The notes: generated from the sequence alone by a model not told the origin. Shown: positions 10,321 through 24,275, counted from the stretch's first letter. The stretch is DNA of 64,000 nucleotides from Drosophila pseudoobscura (GCF_009870125.1 NC_046683.1:39943869-40007868); one strand, 5' to 3'. Program-made: numbers and translations.

Positions 10321-13300
10321 GAGCGGTAATGATTAGCGAGTATCTTGTACTAGCAACGTGTGCGTAGCAATGAGAAACACCGACAACGAGAAAGAACGGA
10401 GGGACAAAACAATACCTCGTCTGTTGTAGTTTCAAATTAAACAAGTAGCGAGTGGAAATATCGTACTTATACATTTGGTTCCATGAAACCTTCCTTAAAG
10501 CCCCCCTTTCGGCAGGCATCTAATGGGTTTCGTTTTGGCTTACGCCACTGCACTCCAAAATGCACACAGTAGCAGCAGCTAGCAACCAGTAGCGAGTGGC
10601 AAGTGGCAAGTAAGTGGGATGCTGATGCGGCAACTGTGTTTGCTGGGGACGACGATGATGATGATGATGATGATGATGATGGTGATGAGGATCCCAGCGC
10701 AGACGATGGATGATGCAACCTGTTTCCTGATTTTATCATCCATTCCCCGCCGTTTGCCCCATCGCCCCATCCCTTTTCACCCATCCGAAAATGGTGTTGT
10801 TTAATTATAGATATTCGTTTTGGCCAGTGACAAGAAGATCTCTCTGTGGCGCCCTTTTGCCCTGGCGAAACCCTAGCGATGATTACATATGCCCTCCCCT
10901 TCCCCTTCCCCTTACCATAGACGGCATCTGGAGACAAAAGCTTAGAAGGCGACAAAGGGAGTTGCATGCCACATGGGAGCAGGCGAAGCATCAGAGAGAT
11001 AGAGATAGAGAGAGAGAGAGAGGGCTCACTTTTGTCGTGGAGTGTTAATGGGAAATTGAAAATCCATTTGCTGATTAATTTCTCGCCGAAAAGAAAAACA
11101 GCATCCACAGCAGAAGAAAAACATTTACGTAAATGAACTTTTCCTTCTGCTGTTGGATGCTGGATGTTTGGATGCTGCTGCCTGATGCCAAAAAGAGTCG
11201 TCGCAGGCAAAAGTTTTCCATTTTCCATTTTCAGTTGAGTTCAGTTTCCAGTTCAGTTCGTTGTTTGTTTGCTGTTTGTCGCTTCGCTTCGCTCCTCTCC
11301 TCTCCCCACCCTCCGCTTTTGTTGGGGTTCACACAAAAAATGTGTTGGTGAAATGTTTTTTTGCATTCGTTGTTTTGCAGTCTTCTAGTTTTATTTATGT
11401 CGCCTCCGGTACCCATCTCCTTCTCCATCCAGTGTCTTTGCATGGGCATTACCAGCGGCTTACAGCAAGGCTCTAGGAGACGAGGATTCTGTCATCGAAC
11501 CAAAAGCGGATCTGCCTTAAAGAGAGCACAAGGGAGAGCTTGTGGGTGGTGGTCAGGCGGCAGCAGATCAAGCCAATTGTTACTTGATTCTCCTCGGCTT
11601 ACAGATCCTCAATTCTCTTTGACACTCGCTTTGATGACAGCGAGGGTATACAGCATTCAGGCTCTACCCCACAGTGGACCAAAGTTAGCCCATCTGCCTA
11701 ATCAACTGTCCAAATCGGTAGAGCTCGCCCCTCTCCCATCTGCACATTGGGCGCATGCATTATTCAGTAGCTGGTCCTGCGTCCTGTGCGCCAGCTTGCA
11801 GCTTGATTCGAATTGTCTCCCGAAGTTGTCGGCAGCTTCAACTTTGCTTTGCTTTTGCTTTGCACCTTCTGTGACAGCCGGAGAGACGTCTCCAAAAACT
11901 TGGATTTGCTGTCGCCCCAAATGAGGAACGAGGCGAGAGCATGAGGAAAGAAAATACAGGAAAAACAAATACGACAAACTCTGTGGAGGAGCCCTCATAT
12001 AGAATACCGGAATTGCTCGCATATCTATGGGAGCGAGGGGGGATGGCCGGGTGTACCCGACTCATCTCCAAGTCCAAGAGTCCTAGTCCTGTATGCAAAA
12101 TGCAAAAGTTTAGCCAGTAAATCTTTGCAAGTGGCACATAAACTTTGCCAAAGAAACTTTTTTGTGCCCCCTCCCACTGCCCTGCCACGAAAGTTCCAGT
12201 ACAAAAATCTACAGAAAAAAATGATACAGTGCCAAGGAAAGTTTCGCAAAGGCAATGCCAAGAGGCGCCCCTCTGCTCTCATAGGCCGCTGCACGAATTG
12301 TGATTTATGGCTTAGCAATGATCTATCTGATGGCAGGCAGTGTGGCAGGATAATGCAGGATGGGCAGTGGTAGGGGGAGTGCGACCTGGAGTGCCACCTG
12401 GCATGTGGATGGGAGGATGAGAGGGTAGGCCATCTGTCTTAGTTAGTTTCGATCATCGATTGCCTAATAGCGGGTGACGGACATCATCTGAGTGCACGAA
12501 TCGCTTCCTGCTTTGGTTTTTTCTTATAAATGTATTCCCAGGTTTTGCTCTCAAGTCATGCGGCAGCTCCCATCGGTCCCTGGGATTGCTGCCACTTCGA
12601 GAAAGAATAGCTAAGTCCTGTGATTCTCCGAATAGTTTGAGTGTCTCATTGGGCAATCGCTTTTGCTGCCGATTGCAGCTTGCAGCTGCTGCTGCTGCAG
12701 CCCCCTCCATTAAATGTTGCAGCTGCAACACAGACGCAGAGTTAGAGTCAAAGAGAGTCACAGAGAGTGACAGAAACAGAAACGGTGTTGTAATTAAGCC
12801 AAAGCGAATGCCTCAAGTGGCGCGGCGACCCAATAGGGCCAAAGCGTCGTCGGCGTCGTCGCCGTCATCGGTTGCGCCACCTTCTCAGCTTCAGCCTCAG
12901 CCCCAGCCCCAGCCTAAGCTTCTTCCTCACACCCTCTCTCGCTCGCGCTCTCTCCATCGCCACCTCCATCTCCCTCTGCCACTTCCACCAAGGTCTAACG
13001 CTGTCTGGCTGTCTGTCATTAAGTTTTGGGGTCCGAGAGCCCTCGACAAATGAATGCCTAACGAGTGACAAGCAGCACAGGCAGGCAGTCAGTCATCAGG
13101 CAAGATCTCAGCCCGAATTGAATCGAGTGGCGTTTTAACCCAAAAAGTGCATGGCTCTTACAAATAGGTGACCCCGACACACACAAAACAATTGCAACAG
13201 ATCATCATCATCATCTACATCATCTTTGTCGTTGGCGTCATCATCATTAGGCCTCTTCGCATAATCATCTTTTTGGGGGCTTATCTCCGGCTGCCCCATC

Positions 13301-16026
13301 AGCGCGCTTGGACTAATTGTCGACACCTCATCCGCATCTGGGCGCATCATCCAAATATCGGACCTGATTGGGCTGTTGTTCGAAAATAGTTTCGGAAGAG
13401 GTTTCGTTGTGATGCGATCCCCCACTCCCAAATCCAATCAAATCCTCTTGATTTCTTTGGGAATTTCCTCCATGATTGCTCGTACGGTGCTGGCCGAAAG
13501 CACCGAATAATCGATTTATCTATCGAAAGGTTTTTGTCGATGCACATGTGGAATGTTCCCCGGGCAAAGACAAGCGATTTTCTCAAAAAAAAAAAGGTTT
13601 AAGATGGGGATTAATTTGAGGTTTAGCATCTACAGCCAAAAAGACACTTTGTCCTACAGTTTTCTTCGCGCACTGTCTGTCCTCGCCCATTTGTCATCTG
13701 TCGGCGGTGGCAGCTTCCTCAATTTGCCCCTGCTTGTTGCACCATTAACCATTTCAGAGGGATTGCCACACTGTTCCCCAATATATTGCCTCTGCCACAC
13801 ACCACTTCTCCCTTCTTATATGTAGCTGTGACCCCCTCCAAAAGCTGTAGCATAAATCGCTTTAGCCAAACATGAAGCGCGTTCGCATAATTTTCAATAT
13901 CGCGCCAATAAAGAAGCAGCCAAGACATGGGATAGAACGGGCGGTAAAAGGGTGATAAAAGGGGGATAAGAGAGCGCTTGAAGAGGGGCAAAAGGGGGGC
14001 TTGAGGAAAAGGGAACGTCGAAGAAGGTACGGGATTTGGGGAGCAGAATTGAGAGTGTGGGTGCCTGACAGGAATTACATTGAAAATTGAAAAAATAAAC
14101 CTTCTCCCGTGGATGGCTCCTTCGTACGAACACAGGCATTGCACTACACACATTGCCATTAGCACCTTGCCACCTTGCCACCTGTTCTGCCCTGCCACAA
14201 CCTCTCATTGCCACATCTCTTCCTCCTCTCAGGTTGGAGATTTATGCGCCATATGTTAAGGGTTGTAGGAGGGGGTTGCAGGGAGTATGCAGGGAAATAT
14301 GCTAAAAATGTGTTTTTTCCTCGCAATTTTTTAACAATTTTTCTGCCTGAGTTTTGCCTTCATTTGCCTTCGCTCCTTTGCTCCTTTCTGCATGCCACAT
14401 GATCATATTTTCCTCGTATTTTTTTCCTCTCGTGTTTGCTGCTAAAAGCAATCAAAAGTTTTTCATTTACAGCCGCCAAACGGAGGGGGAAATAGAATTC
14501 ATTTACAATTTATATTTTATACATTTTTTACTCCACAGAAGTCAAAGTGGAAGGAGGCTATACTGGGGAGGGAGGGGTGGATTTCAGTGGAGATAGATTG
14601 CGGGATCCAAAGGAAAGAGATCTGACGAACCAAGAAGAGCTATGTCTCTCCATTTGCAGCTCCGAAAATGGAACCCAAAGAAGATATATCTGCTATACTG
14701 AAGATTCGTTCAAAGTTAAGAACTTTTGGGATCATGTTCAAGGGAATATCTCGAGTAGATAGATATAAGGCATCATTATTGACAAACAAATATCTTCATC
14801 TTTACTTTCTTTAATGACATACAAGATTACTCTTAGGCGACTTTTATTGGCTTCTGATTAGATTTGATCCAATACCAAGGTTTACTTACGATTACAAATG
14901 GCTCGACAGGGGGCGATTACTCTTCTGAAGATCCTTTTCTATCGTTTAGTTTCCCAAAAATTAAATCAAAACCAATGTTTCCCCTCTCCCCCTATTTTGT
15001 TGAATGACAACAACATCCCCGAGAGCCCTCAAGCTCTCAATCAAAGTTGCTCTCAATCGAGGCATCCCTCTTCGATATCTAGCAAAAAAAACTTTGCCTT
15101 GAAACTTCCTCTGGGGATCTCCCCTCTTTTCACGTCTAAAGCTCCAACAAATGTCTGTTTTTTCACACCCTTTCAGCGACGGGTACTTGCATCCCTATAA
15201 CGCATCTGTTTCTATGCAATACATTGGATTGATGGCCCAGATCTGATTATATAATCTTATAACTGAGTATAGAAACGATTGAGGATGGCAGTACTTTTCT
15301 TTCAAACGATCTCTAAGGGTATTCCAAGCTTCGTTTATTTCTGTTATGACTATTTTTTTGGCTTACATGTAACCTCTCCCTTTCCTACATTTCGTGCTGC
15401 AATTTATGCGACCATCCCGTCAGTTGTGCAACCGCACAACCCTCTAGCAACTCCACAGCCCCCCCTACCCCCCTGGAAAAGCTGCCCTGGAAAAGCCCGC
15501 GGACTGCCAAACCAACTTCAAAATTCTCAATATAAACACATAAATCCTTTGGCACTGATACAAACGGAGATTCTATGGGAAGCTTGGTCATTGGGTGGGG
15601 GTGTGCCACAAACAGGGGCAGGGTGTGCTGGGGGTGCTGGGGGTTGCCGATTGTCTGGCCAACAACAAACAACAACAACCTTGGTTCAGACATCCTCCAT
15701 CCTACAAAAGAAGAGACGCAGCAATGGAGTCTGTGCTGCCGTTGGGGAGGTGGAATGTGGCCGTTCAACAAAAATATTATTGGGGCGTCCCCGTTGCCAG
15801 TAGTGGGCGTGACCCCAGCTATGGAATAAACGGGAGAGGAGACAGACGAGAGAGAGCAGAAGAGACAGAAAAAAGTTACACCTTTTGGACCAATTTTGTT
15901 GTTGTTTGGCTGCAACTTTTATAGAAAGGAAGGAAGGAAGCAAAAGGGAAGGGCAGGGAAGGGGAAGGGCACTTGGGCACTTCTCGATGTTGGACAAAAG
16001 TTGAATTATTGCAACCAGGGAGGGGC

Positions 16027-16120
16027 CAGGAGGTAGGAGGTAGGAGGCAGGAGGTAGGAGGTAGAAGGTAGGAGGCAGGAGCCGGGAGCCAGGAGCCAGG
16101 ACCCAGGACCCAGGAGTGGG
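16027..16120. repeat. Purine-rich 7-bp minisatellite
   Basis: An array of variants of AGGAGGT/C (ggaggtaggaggtaggaggc and similar) that drifts into ccaggagccaggaccc units at its right end. Purines are on the plus strand. It is polymorphism-prone simple sequence with no coding value. Confidence 0.8.
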
Positions 16121-16810
16121 TGGTGGAGCCATGCATTATGGATTCCCAGACAACAAGCTGTTTGCACTTATATGGCTTAAGGTCGCCGTCGAAGCGCCAA
16201 GAGCACGAACCAGAACCAGTCCGAGAACCAGAAAACCGGGACCAAAACTGGGACACAGAGAGAGTCCAAACAAGTCTGGAGAAGTTTCCTCCCGCCCTGT
16301 TCCTGGGTGGAAAACTAAAGATAGTTAGAGCTCTAGATATCCAGTTACTAACACTGAATGATGAATGAACCGCTTGGGAGTAGTGCAGCAGCACTTCTTT
16401 ACAGAATCGGTCAAGTGAATGGTCTTACCGTTAGAGTAGGGTAATGCAGCAGCACCCCACGGCTTGTAGAATAGTTGGGCTGCCTTTTTGCGTGCTATTT
16501 CATTAAAAGAAAGATCAGGCCTCGATTATGGCTCAATAGAGTGCGCAGAAGAGTGGATTAGATGCCAACTAAAAATATAGCAACACATCAGTGGAGGCAG
16601 CCTCTGAACCTGTGAACCGCTGCCCCTTCTTCCACCCGTTTGTGGGGCTTATTTATAAGGTCGTTTACCACCTGGAGCTCTTCGTCACTCACTCTCGTTA
16701 ATCTCTTTGGCCTGAAGGCGGTGGAGAGACATCCATTAGTTGGGCCCTGGGCCCGTCCATGAACTAAAATAGCCATATCGATGTGCATTTGTCCAGCTCT
16801 GCAACTGCTC

Positions 16811-16851
16811 TGCCATGCCATGCCATGCCGTGCCGTGCCGTGCCGTGCCAC
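16811..16851. repeat. TGCCA/TGCCG pentamer microsatellite
   Basis: About eight 5-bp units, the left half mostly TGCCA and the right half mostly TGCCG. The clean split into two unit types shows local expansion after a point change. Confidence 0.8.
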
Positions 16852-18631
16852 TGTCTGTGGCAGCACTAAATCAATGTTGGGATTGTCCATTGTGTGCTGC
16901 CCCGCTGTGAGGCAGTAGCCAGTGGCAGGCCACACCGCATTTCACAATCCAAACAGAAACACCCGACACAAATGCTTAGACTTGGGGAGGGGCAGCATCG
17001 CTTAAAATGTTGATTGTCGCACATCGAGTGTCGCCTCTGTCTCTGTTGCAAGGTGGCAGAGGTAGGAAAGTGCCGCGGGCGTTGTAATTGAAAGGGTCGC
17101 TCTGAGGCCCAGAGCAACTCAAGCGCTAATTAGATGACATCGAAGCGGCACATCGAACACCACCTGAATGGGGGCGACTCCAGTGGACTTTTGTCTCCCC
17201 CCCGCAGCACACAACAGCCACACCAAAGGAAAGGCAGGCCGGCAGCCGAAACGGAAATAGAGAAAACAACCCTTCAATAGGGCTTCCTCCCTTTCCCATT
17301 TAATGGTTCAGCGCCTCGTTCAGGGTCCATGGATCCCAGGGTCCAGTCATGGACGATGATGCACTGCAGGGTCGCCGTGTCGGCGTCTTTAAAAATGCAC
17401 ATAATTAAAATTTATGAAGACATCGCGGTACCATGGGGTCAGGGGGCATGGGACACTCAAATTAAATACCTGTAAAATGAGAGCACGATAGAGGCGCGAC
17501 GGCAGCCCAGTCGAGGGGTCAGCAGAGGTGGCCTGAACACCGAACTGGAATGAAATTGTAATGGCAATTCAGACAGAAAGGACAACAGAAAAAAGGAACC
17601 AAAATCAAAGGAAAACAGAGAGCAGGAAAAGGAAAAACTAAATTACCAGAGGGCTACTATGGGACAAATTTCTATAACAACTAATCGTGTTAACAGAAAC
17701 TCCTTTAAAGAAGAGGGATTTGATCAGAGTAGAAGGTTCGTGTGGTTTCAGTCAACCTCTATTCATAGTGTGGTATGGTATCTATAATCAGGAATACTTT
17801 GATTTGAGTACACTCCATCACTCCATAGAACTGTACATAGTACAATAGTTCTTTGGGCCCAAAGGACACATAAGTATTGCAATGTTTACGGCCATTCCAG
17901 TAAGCCAAAAATTGTATTGCCTGGAAGTCGGAGCTCGGAGCTTTTCGGAACAGAGACCATAAGCCCTCCGTACCATTCATTTCCGAACACATCTTCTACT
18001 TCGGTGACGCTGTAAAGCGAATGCTGAATCTGAATCTGAATCAAATGGACCGTTTATATCGAGGATAAGGCCACTTTCTGCTGTGTGGTTTTCCTTGATT
18101 CTTACAGAGGGATCTATAGAGTGATCCACGACGGGGAACTTTTTAACTTCAATCCACCTATTAATGTATGTATTTATAGGATCAATGAGTTTGAAACATG
18201 TTTTCCTCTCTCCTTCTCGCTTAATATAATGCAGCTCTTCAGAATGTTGTGGATGAAAAATGGAAAAAATTGTTTATTTCTTTTTATATCTAACAAATTT
18301 TGATTATAAAATTAACAGATGAACGAATGGAAACAATCGAATCGAACGGGAATATCTAAGACCATAAGCTCCCTGCCAATCCCACAGTGCGGGCACAGGA
18401 CTTCCCAGAGAGTGCCCCCGCAAGGTCAAAGTAATTACAAGCAAACAAAGTTTGAGGCATGCTACAGGGGGGAGGAAAAGTGTGGCCCGTAACAGACAGA
18501 AGACAGAAGACAGAAAACAGAAGATAGAAGATGCTCGTTGCCGCGAAAACCCTATTAAGATCTGCGCCGTCCATTAAATGGAAGTGTATTAAGTGGCAGA
18601 AAAGCTGAAAGGCGGCCAGAGGGCAGAAGTT

Positions 18632-19463
18632 TCAGTGCAACCTTTGGTTCGTCTTCTGCCGGGCCAAACGGGCGCGTCGGTACTCCAGCCAGCGCTCCTC
18701 CATATCGTTCTGGAACTGCAACATCTGATGGCAGGCGTCGATCAGTGGACGGATCTCATCGTGGTCCTTGCGACGCTGATCGGAGTGGCCCTGAAGATCC
18801 TCAGGCTGCTGCTGCTGCTGCTGCTGCGGCTGCTGTGCTGGCTCCTTTTTCTGTCCACCGCTCAGGCGGTGGTTCATCTCAGGGGAAAGGGTTTGTGTGG
18901 GCTGGGACCTCCGCTGGGGCTTCGGATCATTCATTTCCTCGAACAGCAGCAGGTATGCTTCCGGATCGTCTTCCATGGACGTTCCCACAATTAATCTTTT
19001 CAGCCAGCCAAGAAACTCCTTAAGCGGTCCTCTCTGCAGCTGGGGCTGTGGCCTCTGCCGGTTCTGTGCTAGTTTCTTATGCACATAAAGATCCATAAAG
19101 AAGTGAACCAGCTCGATGGTATCCGTGGTGTTGCCTTTCATCAGCTTCTGCACACAAAACTGGCGCGGAATGCCCAAGCGATTGAGAGTCCGCATCAAAA
19201 TATCATAGTTCCGCTGCAACACGGCAGGGGGACCCACATCCACCACAGCCTCTACATTGAAGGAGTCGGGATAAATGCAATAAAAGAGTCTGCACCAGGC
19301 CGCACCATTATTTAGCTCCGACATCGACCGGTAGTCGCTGCGCAGCATGATGTTAATCCATTTTAGTAGGATCTTAGGATTCGTGGGATGTCCATGGGTT
19401 CCTGCAAGCAAAAAACACAATAGAGGTGTTCTTAAGCAGAGAAAGGCGTTCCCTACCAGGCAT
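18632..19463 (-). CDS. EB1-like calponin-homology protein, divergent paralogue (258 aa)
   Basis: Two exons. Exon 1 holds only ATG CCT G (19457-19463). A 55-nt intron (19402-19456, gtaggg...cttgcag) joins in frame to exon 2 (18632-19401). The upstream methionine that stays open into the intron is therefore not used in this model. Residues about 8-115 match the EB1-family CH domain, which binds growing microtubule plus ends: LLKWINIMLRSDY near the start, NNGAAWCRLFYCIYPD, the NYDILMRTLNRLGI segment and the basic LMKGNTTDTIELVHFF segment. The C-terminal half is Gln-rich (a CAG-coded run of 8 Q near 195-210) and charged. The usual EB1 coiled coil and EBH domain are not recognisable, so cargo binding and dimerisation may be lost or changed. 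Drosophila has several such short EB1 paralogues, often male-biased; which one this is cannot be told here. Confidence 0.8.
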
Positions 19464-19977
19464 TTTTCTTGGTATTCATTCGTTGAAAAGTTTAGAAAGT
19501 GTTTTTGTTTTTATTACTGATTAATTTGTGATTTGAAATTTGATTCAAAATGCAGGCTCCTTAGGTTTCTGGAAGAGAAAACTACTGTCATTTACTGCAG
19601 AAAACTTGTGTTTTCCATTACTTAGAGTGAGCGGAAGATGTTCCTCTTTGAGATGGGACCTGCCCTAGCTTCTTCCTGAAGGATTGTACAATTACAGAAA
19701 GAATGCTTTTTTATTCGATTTTTCGTCCTTTGAAAAGGACTCTCCACAACCCAAATTTCTATCATATACTGAGGACACTGCAGTTGATTTTTGAGAATTT
19801 TTTCGTTGTTCGCTCGCGAACGTGAGTGTCGTCGGTGAGTGTATATGTATATTGTACATATATATGTGAGCATATGATATATGACATTTATACATTATGT
19901 TTTATAAGTCTTTGGGCTTTGAAGCGCGTGCCTACGATGTCGTAGATATGTTTTGGTCATTCTTTTCAAAATTGTGA
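19464..19977. other. 5' flank of the EB1-like gene
   Basis: About 500 bp upstream of the EB1-like start with no second gene visible. It is AT-rich, with a TA-rich stretch near 19845-19880. The small minus-strand frames across 19622-19895 do not resemble any protein. It probably contains the promoter and 5' UTR, but no clear TATA box was assigned. Confidence 0.4.
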
Positions 19978-20207
19978 TTTTCGTCCATTATGTGTGCGGA
20001 AGGGAGCGGTGTGAAATTTCGAAATGCTCTGGTAACAGTGTAATATTACAGGAGTCTGGATCCAGAATTGATTTGTTCTAGCTCTTATAGTCTCCGAGAT
20101 CTAGGCGCTCATCGGAATGGATAGACTCGACTATTGATGTTGACTAAGAATATGGGGTCCTCTATGGGTCGGAAGCCAGCCACTTCCATCACAAATCTTA
20201 TATACCC
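19978..20207 (+). repeat. (GTCY)n dispersed repeat, copy 2
   Basis: Matches the right-hand third of the copy at 32427-33456: the tttcgtccattatg block, a gcggaag block, aggagtctggatc, ctagctcttatagtctccgagatctaggcgct, cgactcga and ctattgatgttgactaagaatatggggtc. The (GTCY) tract itself is almost lost. It ends near tatatacccc. Confidence 0.65.
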
Positions 20208-23200
20208 CTATCCCCTAGAGGAACATAATATGGACTATCATCCACGATTAAAGACAATCAGAGTTCAATTAAAGCAAAGGAGAGAATAGGAATTCCCAAA
20301 AAGGCAGTATTAAGGACCGAAGGATGATCCAGTTTCCATGCAATATGGAAGGGTTCCCTTAATTTGAGTCCCTCTTCAAGCCCATTGGCCTATTACCACC
20401 ATTCAGTGGGGCGCAACCATTCCATGCCGCCTGCTGCTGCCATAAATAACTGGAGCTTAAAGCATTATAAACCGCATCTGCATTGGGGTGAGGGCGAGGG
20501 GGGACAATTCCTGCTGAGTCCTGCCTGCCACCCCCTCGCTCCACTTTTAAGCCTGGGAAATCATTTAAATTTTTCCCCATTTCTTCTCCTACTTTTTTTT
20601 CACGCGCGCGCTTTTCGTCAAAAATAAAGTTGGGCCTTGCATGCATTTATGCATGCGAGTGAGTTTTGCAGTGCGGAAATTTTTCTGCATTTGTGTGGCA
20701 CGAGGCAGAAGCAGGCAGAAGTTGAGCCGTTCTCGGGGCAGGAAGAGGCATCGCATGCAGTGGCACGCAGAGGCGGCGTGAGGCAGGGTGGTAGCGAATA
20801 AAAAGAGAGAAAATGGCAAACAATGAAATGCATTGAAAATTGAAAATCAATGAACTGTTATAATAACTTGCCGCAGAGTCAGAAGCGAGCATCCCAGCAT
20901 CCACATATCTATCTGCCACACACACAGATCCACAGACCCACAGACCCACAGACACATAGACACACCAGACACTCACAGATACTAAATGCTTAAATGTGTG
21001 CGAGTGCGGCTGCGAAGGCATTCGCATGCAAAGGCAAACCTCCAACTGCAACAAAATTCCACTGCAAGAAACAAGAGATCAATTCGACAAGCAACGGGGA
21101 ATACCATTGAAAGATCCATGATCGATTGACACCCATATAAAGAGTGATTTTCGGGACTAAACTATATTGTTTTCTCTGCTTTTCCTAAGCTTTTCTTTTG
21201 TAGAATTTCTTCTTTCGACGTCTCCGTGAGGTTTATTTCTCCCATTTCTCTGTTCTTAGAATATCTGTAAGAGCTCTAAGGGAGAACGCGTTGAAGGGAT
21301 CCTTCAGTGATCTTCAGTAATATAACAGAGTAACCATTGTGCTCTCTCTGCTTTTCCCCCGCTTTTCTCTAAATTTATGTGTTTCTTGTGTGTTTCAGAA
21401 GTTACACAGAAATTTACACACAGATTTCTCTCTCTGTGTAAGACCTGTTTCCCTGCCTTTATCCGTCTGCTCCTGGTCCTCATCCTCGTCCTCGTCCTCG
21501 TCCGCTGGAGCACTAGCAACTCGTGCGTGCGGTTCTCTCTCTTCATTAAACATATGTAACGCGTTGGGTTAACAATCGTTGGAAGACGGCGGAGGGCGGC
21601 CGGAGAGACCTGAGACCGGGGACCACGCGTCAACTTGGAGTCGGATGCAGCGATTAAAAATTAAATGCCGTCGTATTAACAAACAGCCATTCCCCACTGC
21701 TGTCTGGTGTTCTTTTTCTCCTTTTTTTTGGGAAAAACCGAAAGCTGAAAAAATAAAAAATAATAGGGAATGGGAATGGGGAAAGGCAAAAGGGAACAGA
21801 AGTGCAGAAGAGCAGAGCAAAGACACAAAAAAAAAAAAGCTGAGCAGCCACACGGACAATGGCTGATGGAGTGGCTTGTGGGTGGGAGGGTGGAGGAGCG
21901 GACACTGGACAGAGTGGGAAATCCTTTGGTGCATGTAAAATGCATGAATCGCATGGGCGCCACGTGTGAAATTTATGCACATATGTTGACAGCACTTAAA
22001 GAGCAGAAGCCCCAGAAAGCGCTCCACTTGAGTGGCCCCGAAAGATAGACAATTTCAAAGATTTGGCCGCAAAAAGCCAATGGCCTTAAGAGTGGCTGGA
22101 CCTTCACTTCAATCCACAGCTGCGAGAGGCAATCTTCGCGAATCAATTAGCATTGGCCAGAACTGGCTAATCATTCAATCACCCTGACCCAAAGGGCCAC
22201 AATCTCACTCTGCAGCACAACACTGGATCGGCCAGTCATGGCAGCCACAAAAGCTAAATAATAATGAATAATTAACGCGTAGACAACGAAGGACGCACCT
22301 AGATGGCCCATGTGGGTCAGTAGAAAATCTAGCCCCGCACTCCATTAGCCACATACATCAATTTTCCTGCATTTTTCTCGCTCTGCCTTAACAAGCATTT
22401 CATTAGCCCCAATTCTGATGGCTCTCCTCCGGCGATGGCAGCGGCGTGTGTGTGTGTGCCTTAGACTGTTTGGACAGCCATTACTGGTGTGGTTCTGGTC
22501 CTTTTTTAAAATTCATTTTGACATACTTTTGCGATCAATTTGTGCTTTAAGCTGGAATTTGAGTTGATAGTTCATCGGGAGGACAAGGACTCTACACTGA
22601 GGAGACTCTCGGTTGTAACTAGGTCTCTCCATTTGGTTCAATTAGCAGAGTTGCTTGTGCTCATCGACCAGTCGACTAATTGGCATCTCCCCACCACTGA
22701 TAGGGTGGCATTTCTGATACCCTCTAACCCTTGGCTGTGTCGCGAATCGTGCAGCAGCGCCCTTTGGTTGGGTGGGACCCCTTGATGGTACAAAAGGGCA
22801 GTAGGGACATGGGCTTGATCAGTAGGGCCATTGGCATCTCTATATACTGGAAATCTATATTCATGTACGATGAGTTAGAGCATTTCGATTGTCACCTGCA
22901 ACCGACTCCTTCTTCTGAGGCCAATTGCAATCGCTGACACTCAATCACAAGCGATTGGGCTATGAATCAGGGCTTGAACTAGCTATATGAACCGCCTCCA
23001 CTCTACCATTCAAAGACAGAAAGGATATCCTGTGTCCATGAGGATTCTTTGCATTCTGCTTTGCATTTCCTGTGGCACTGTCTGCGGTCAAATGGCCATG
23101 GACACGGACACGGACACGGACACGGACGCGGGGCTCTCCACTCTCTCTCGCTTCGTGTCCTGCATACAAATGTGTGTCTCTCTGCCACTTGCTGGTCCCT

Positions 23201-24085
23201 CTGTTCACCTGCCACTCTCTGCCACACTCCTGCACCTCCACCTGGAGACGTTTCCTTGTGCTGGAAAATAAAATGCAAACAATGCTTGTTTCATTTGCGT
23301 AATAAAATATTTATACAGGTATTTAGTTGGTCGCGAAAAAAACGAGGAGGAAGCATGAAGCAGGAAGAGCCGAAACCATGGGAGCTGTGGCAGAAGCAGC
23401 CAGAGAGACATGGCAGGACCGGAGCGAGAGATGTGGCAGATAAGTCTGGAGATGGGGAAGGAATAGCCAGAGATGTGGCGGAAACAGTCGGAGATGTGGT
23501 AGGACAGTATGGGGACTGTTGGAAAAAATTTAAGCCATCTTTCTTTAAACACATTTGAAGATCATTTAGGTAAGTTATTGCCAAGAGACATTTCTGGGAA
23601 ATTCGAAACCTATGTCAAATGCAGACAGTAGGAATGTTTAAATTTTGATTGGGATGTTGCGAAATGAAATTGGGTTTGGGAAGACATACCCTTAGTGCTG
23701 GAGAAGAATTTAGAAGGGATCATGGAACGGGGAGAAACTGTAGACTTTGAAACTCTTGGCCATATGCTTGGAGAAGAAGATGAGCTTCGAGGAGTTGATT
23801 TACAGACACTGAAGTGGAGATCAAGTGGAGATCCGAATACAGCACTTTAATGTCCAAGATATCGATTTAATCAGAGATCAAACTGAATTTTATAATCATA
23901 GTCCTGGCAAAGATCGCCAATGTTCTGGAGAGGATATCAAACGTACACACAGAGACAAAATCCCTGAGAATCAGTCAGTACATATGTATATATGTGAGAA
24001 ATTGATTTTTTAAATTTATAAAATATATTTTATATCTCGATACCAGCGATACTCAGCTGGTGGAACCAGTGGAACCGTTTGGGCG
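20208..24085. other. Gene-poor region
   Basis: No gene is supported. Simple repeats present are an ACAGACCC run (about 20925-20975), a GTCCTC run (21475-21507), a (GT)n near 22446-22458 and a 6-bp GGACAC run (23098-23130). The longer overlapping frames at 21569-22048 and 22960-23580 follow low-complexity sequence. The plus-strand frame at 23049-23558 ends in repeated R/D-x-V-A words generated by a degenerate gagatgtggcag repeat (about 23425-23500), not by a recognised protein family. Confidence 0.5.
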
Positions 24086-24275
24086 ATTTTTATACGCGGT
24101 ACTCGAAAGGTATAGGGGTACTTTAGATTTGTGTAACACCCAGAAGGAAGCGTTATCGACCACAGGAAGTGTATGCGTTCTTGATCACCAATAATGGCCT
24201 AGTCGATATAGATAAGTCTGTCTGTCCCTTCGTGCCGATGAGCACCTAGATTTCAGAGACTATAAGATCTTAACT
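24086..24275 (-). repeat. (GTCY)n dispersed repeat, copy 3
   Basis: Minus-strand copy of the same family: gtgtaacacccagaaggaagcg, ttgatcacca, tcgatatagata, gtctgtctgtcc and the gagcacctagatttcagagactataag block in reverse order relative to the plus copies. Confidence 0.65.

Larger units (their letters stand above)
7990..18590. other. Long gene-poor region
   Basis: About 10.6 kb in which no gene is supported. The many open frames follow simple-sequence tracts or CAG/GA-rich composition, lack protein family features and overlap on both strands. Visible items are two copies of the 12-bp palindrome ACGAGTACTCGT (8933-8944 and 9019-9030), a 231-bp tandem duplication (9841-10320), a GAT run (10648-10688), GA tracts near 11000, CAG-rich DNA near 12680-12910, and the minisatellites at 16027-16120 and 16811-16851. 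It may be intronic or regulatory DNA of a gene outside the window. Confidence 0.55.

Noticed and set aside
10467..11228. 253-aa minus-strand frame with Ser-rich runs
   Set aside because: The Ser run is the (GAT)n microsatellite at 10648-10688 read backwards, and the rest resembles no protein.
12586..13071. Open frames of 155 and 68 aa in CAG/CTC-rich DNA
   Set aside because: Low-complexity sequence opens several frames on both strands; no domain, no start context and no coding-like third positions.
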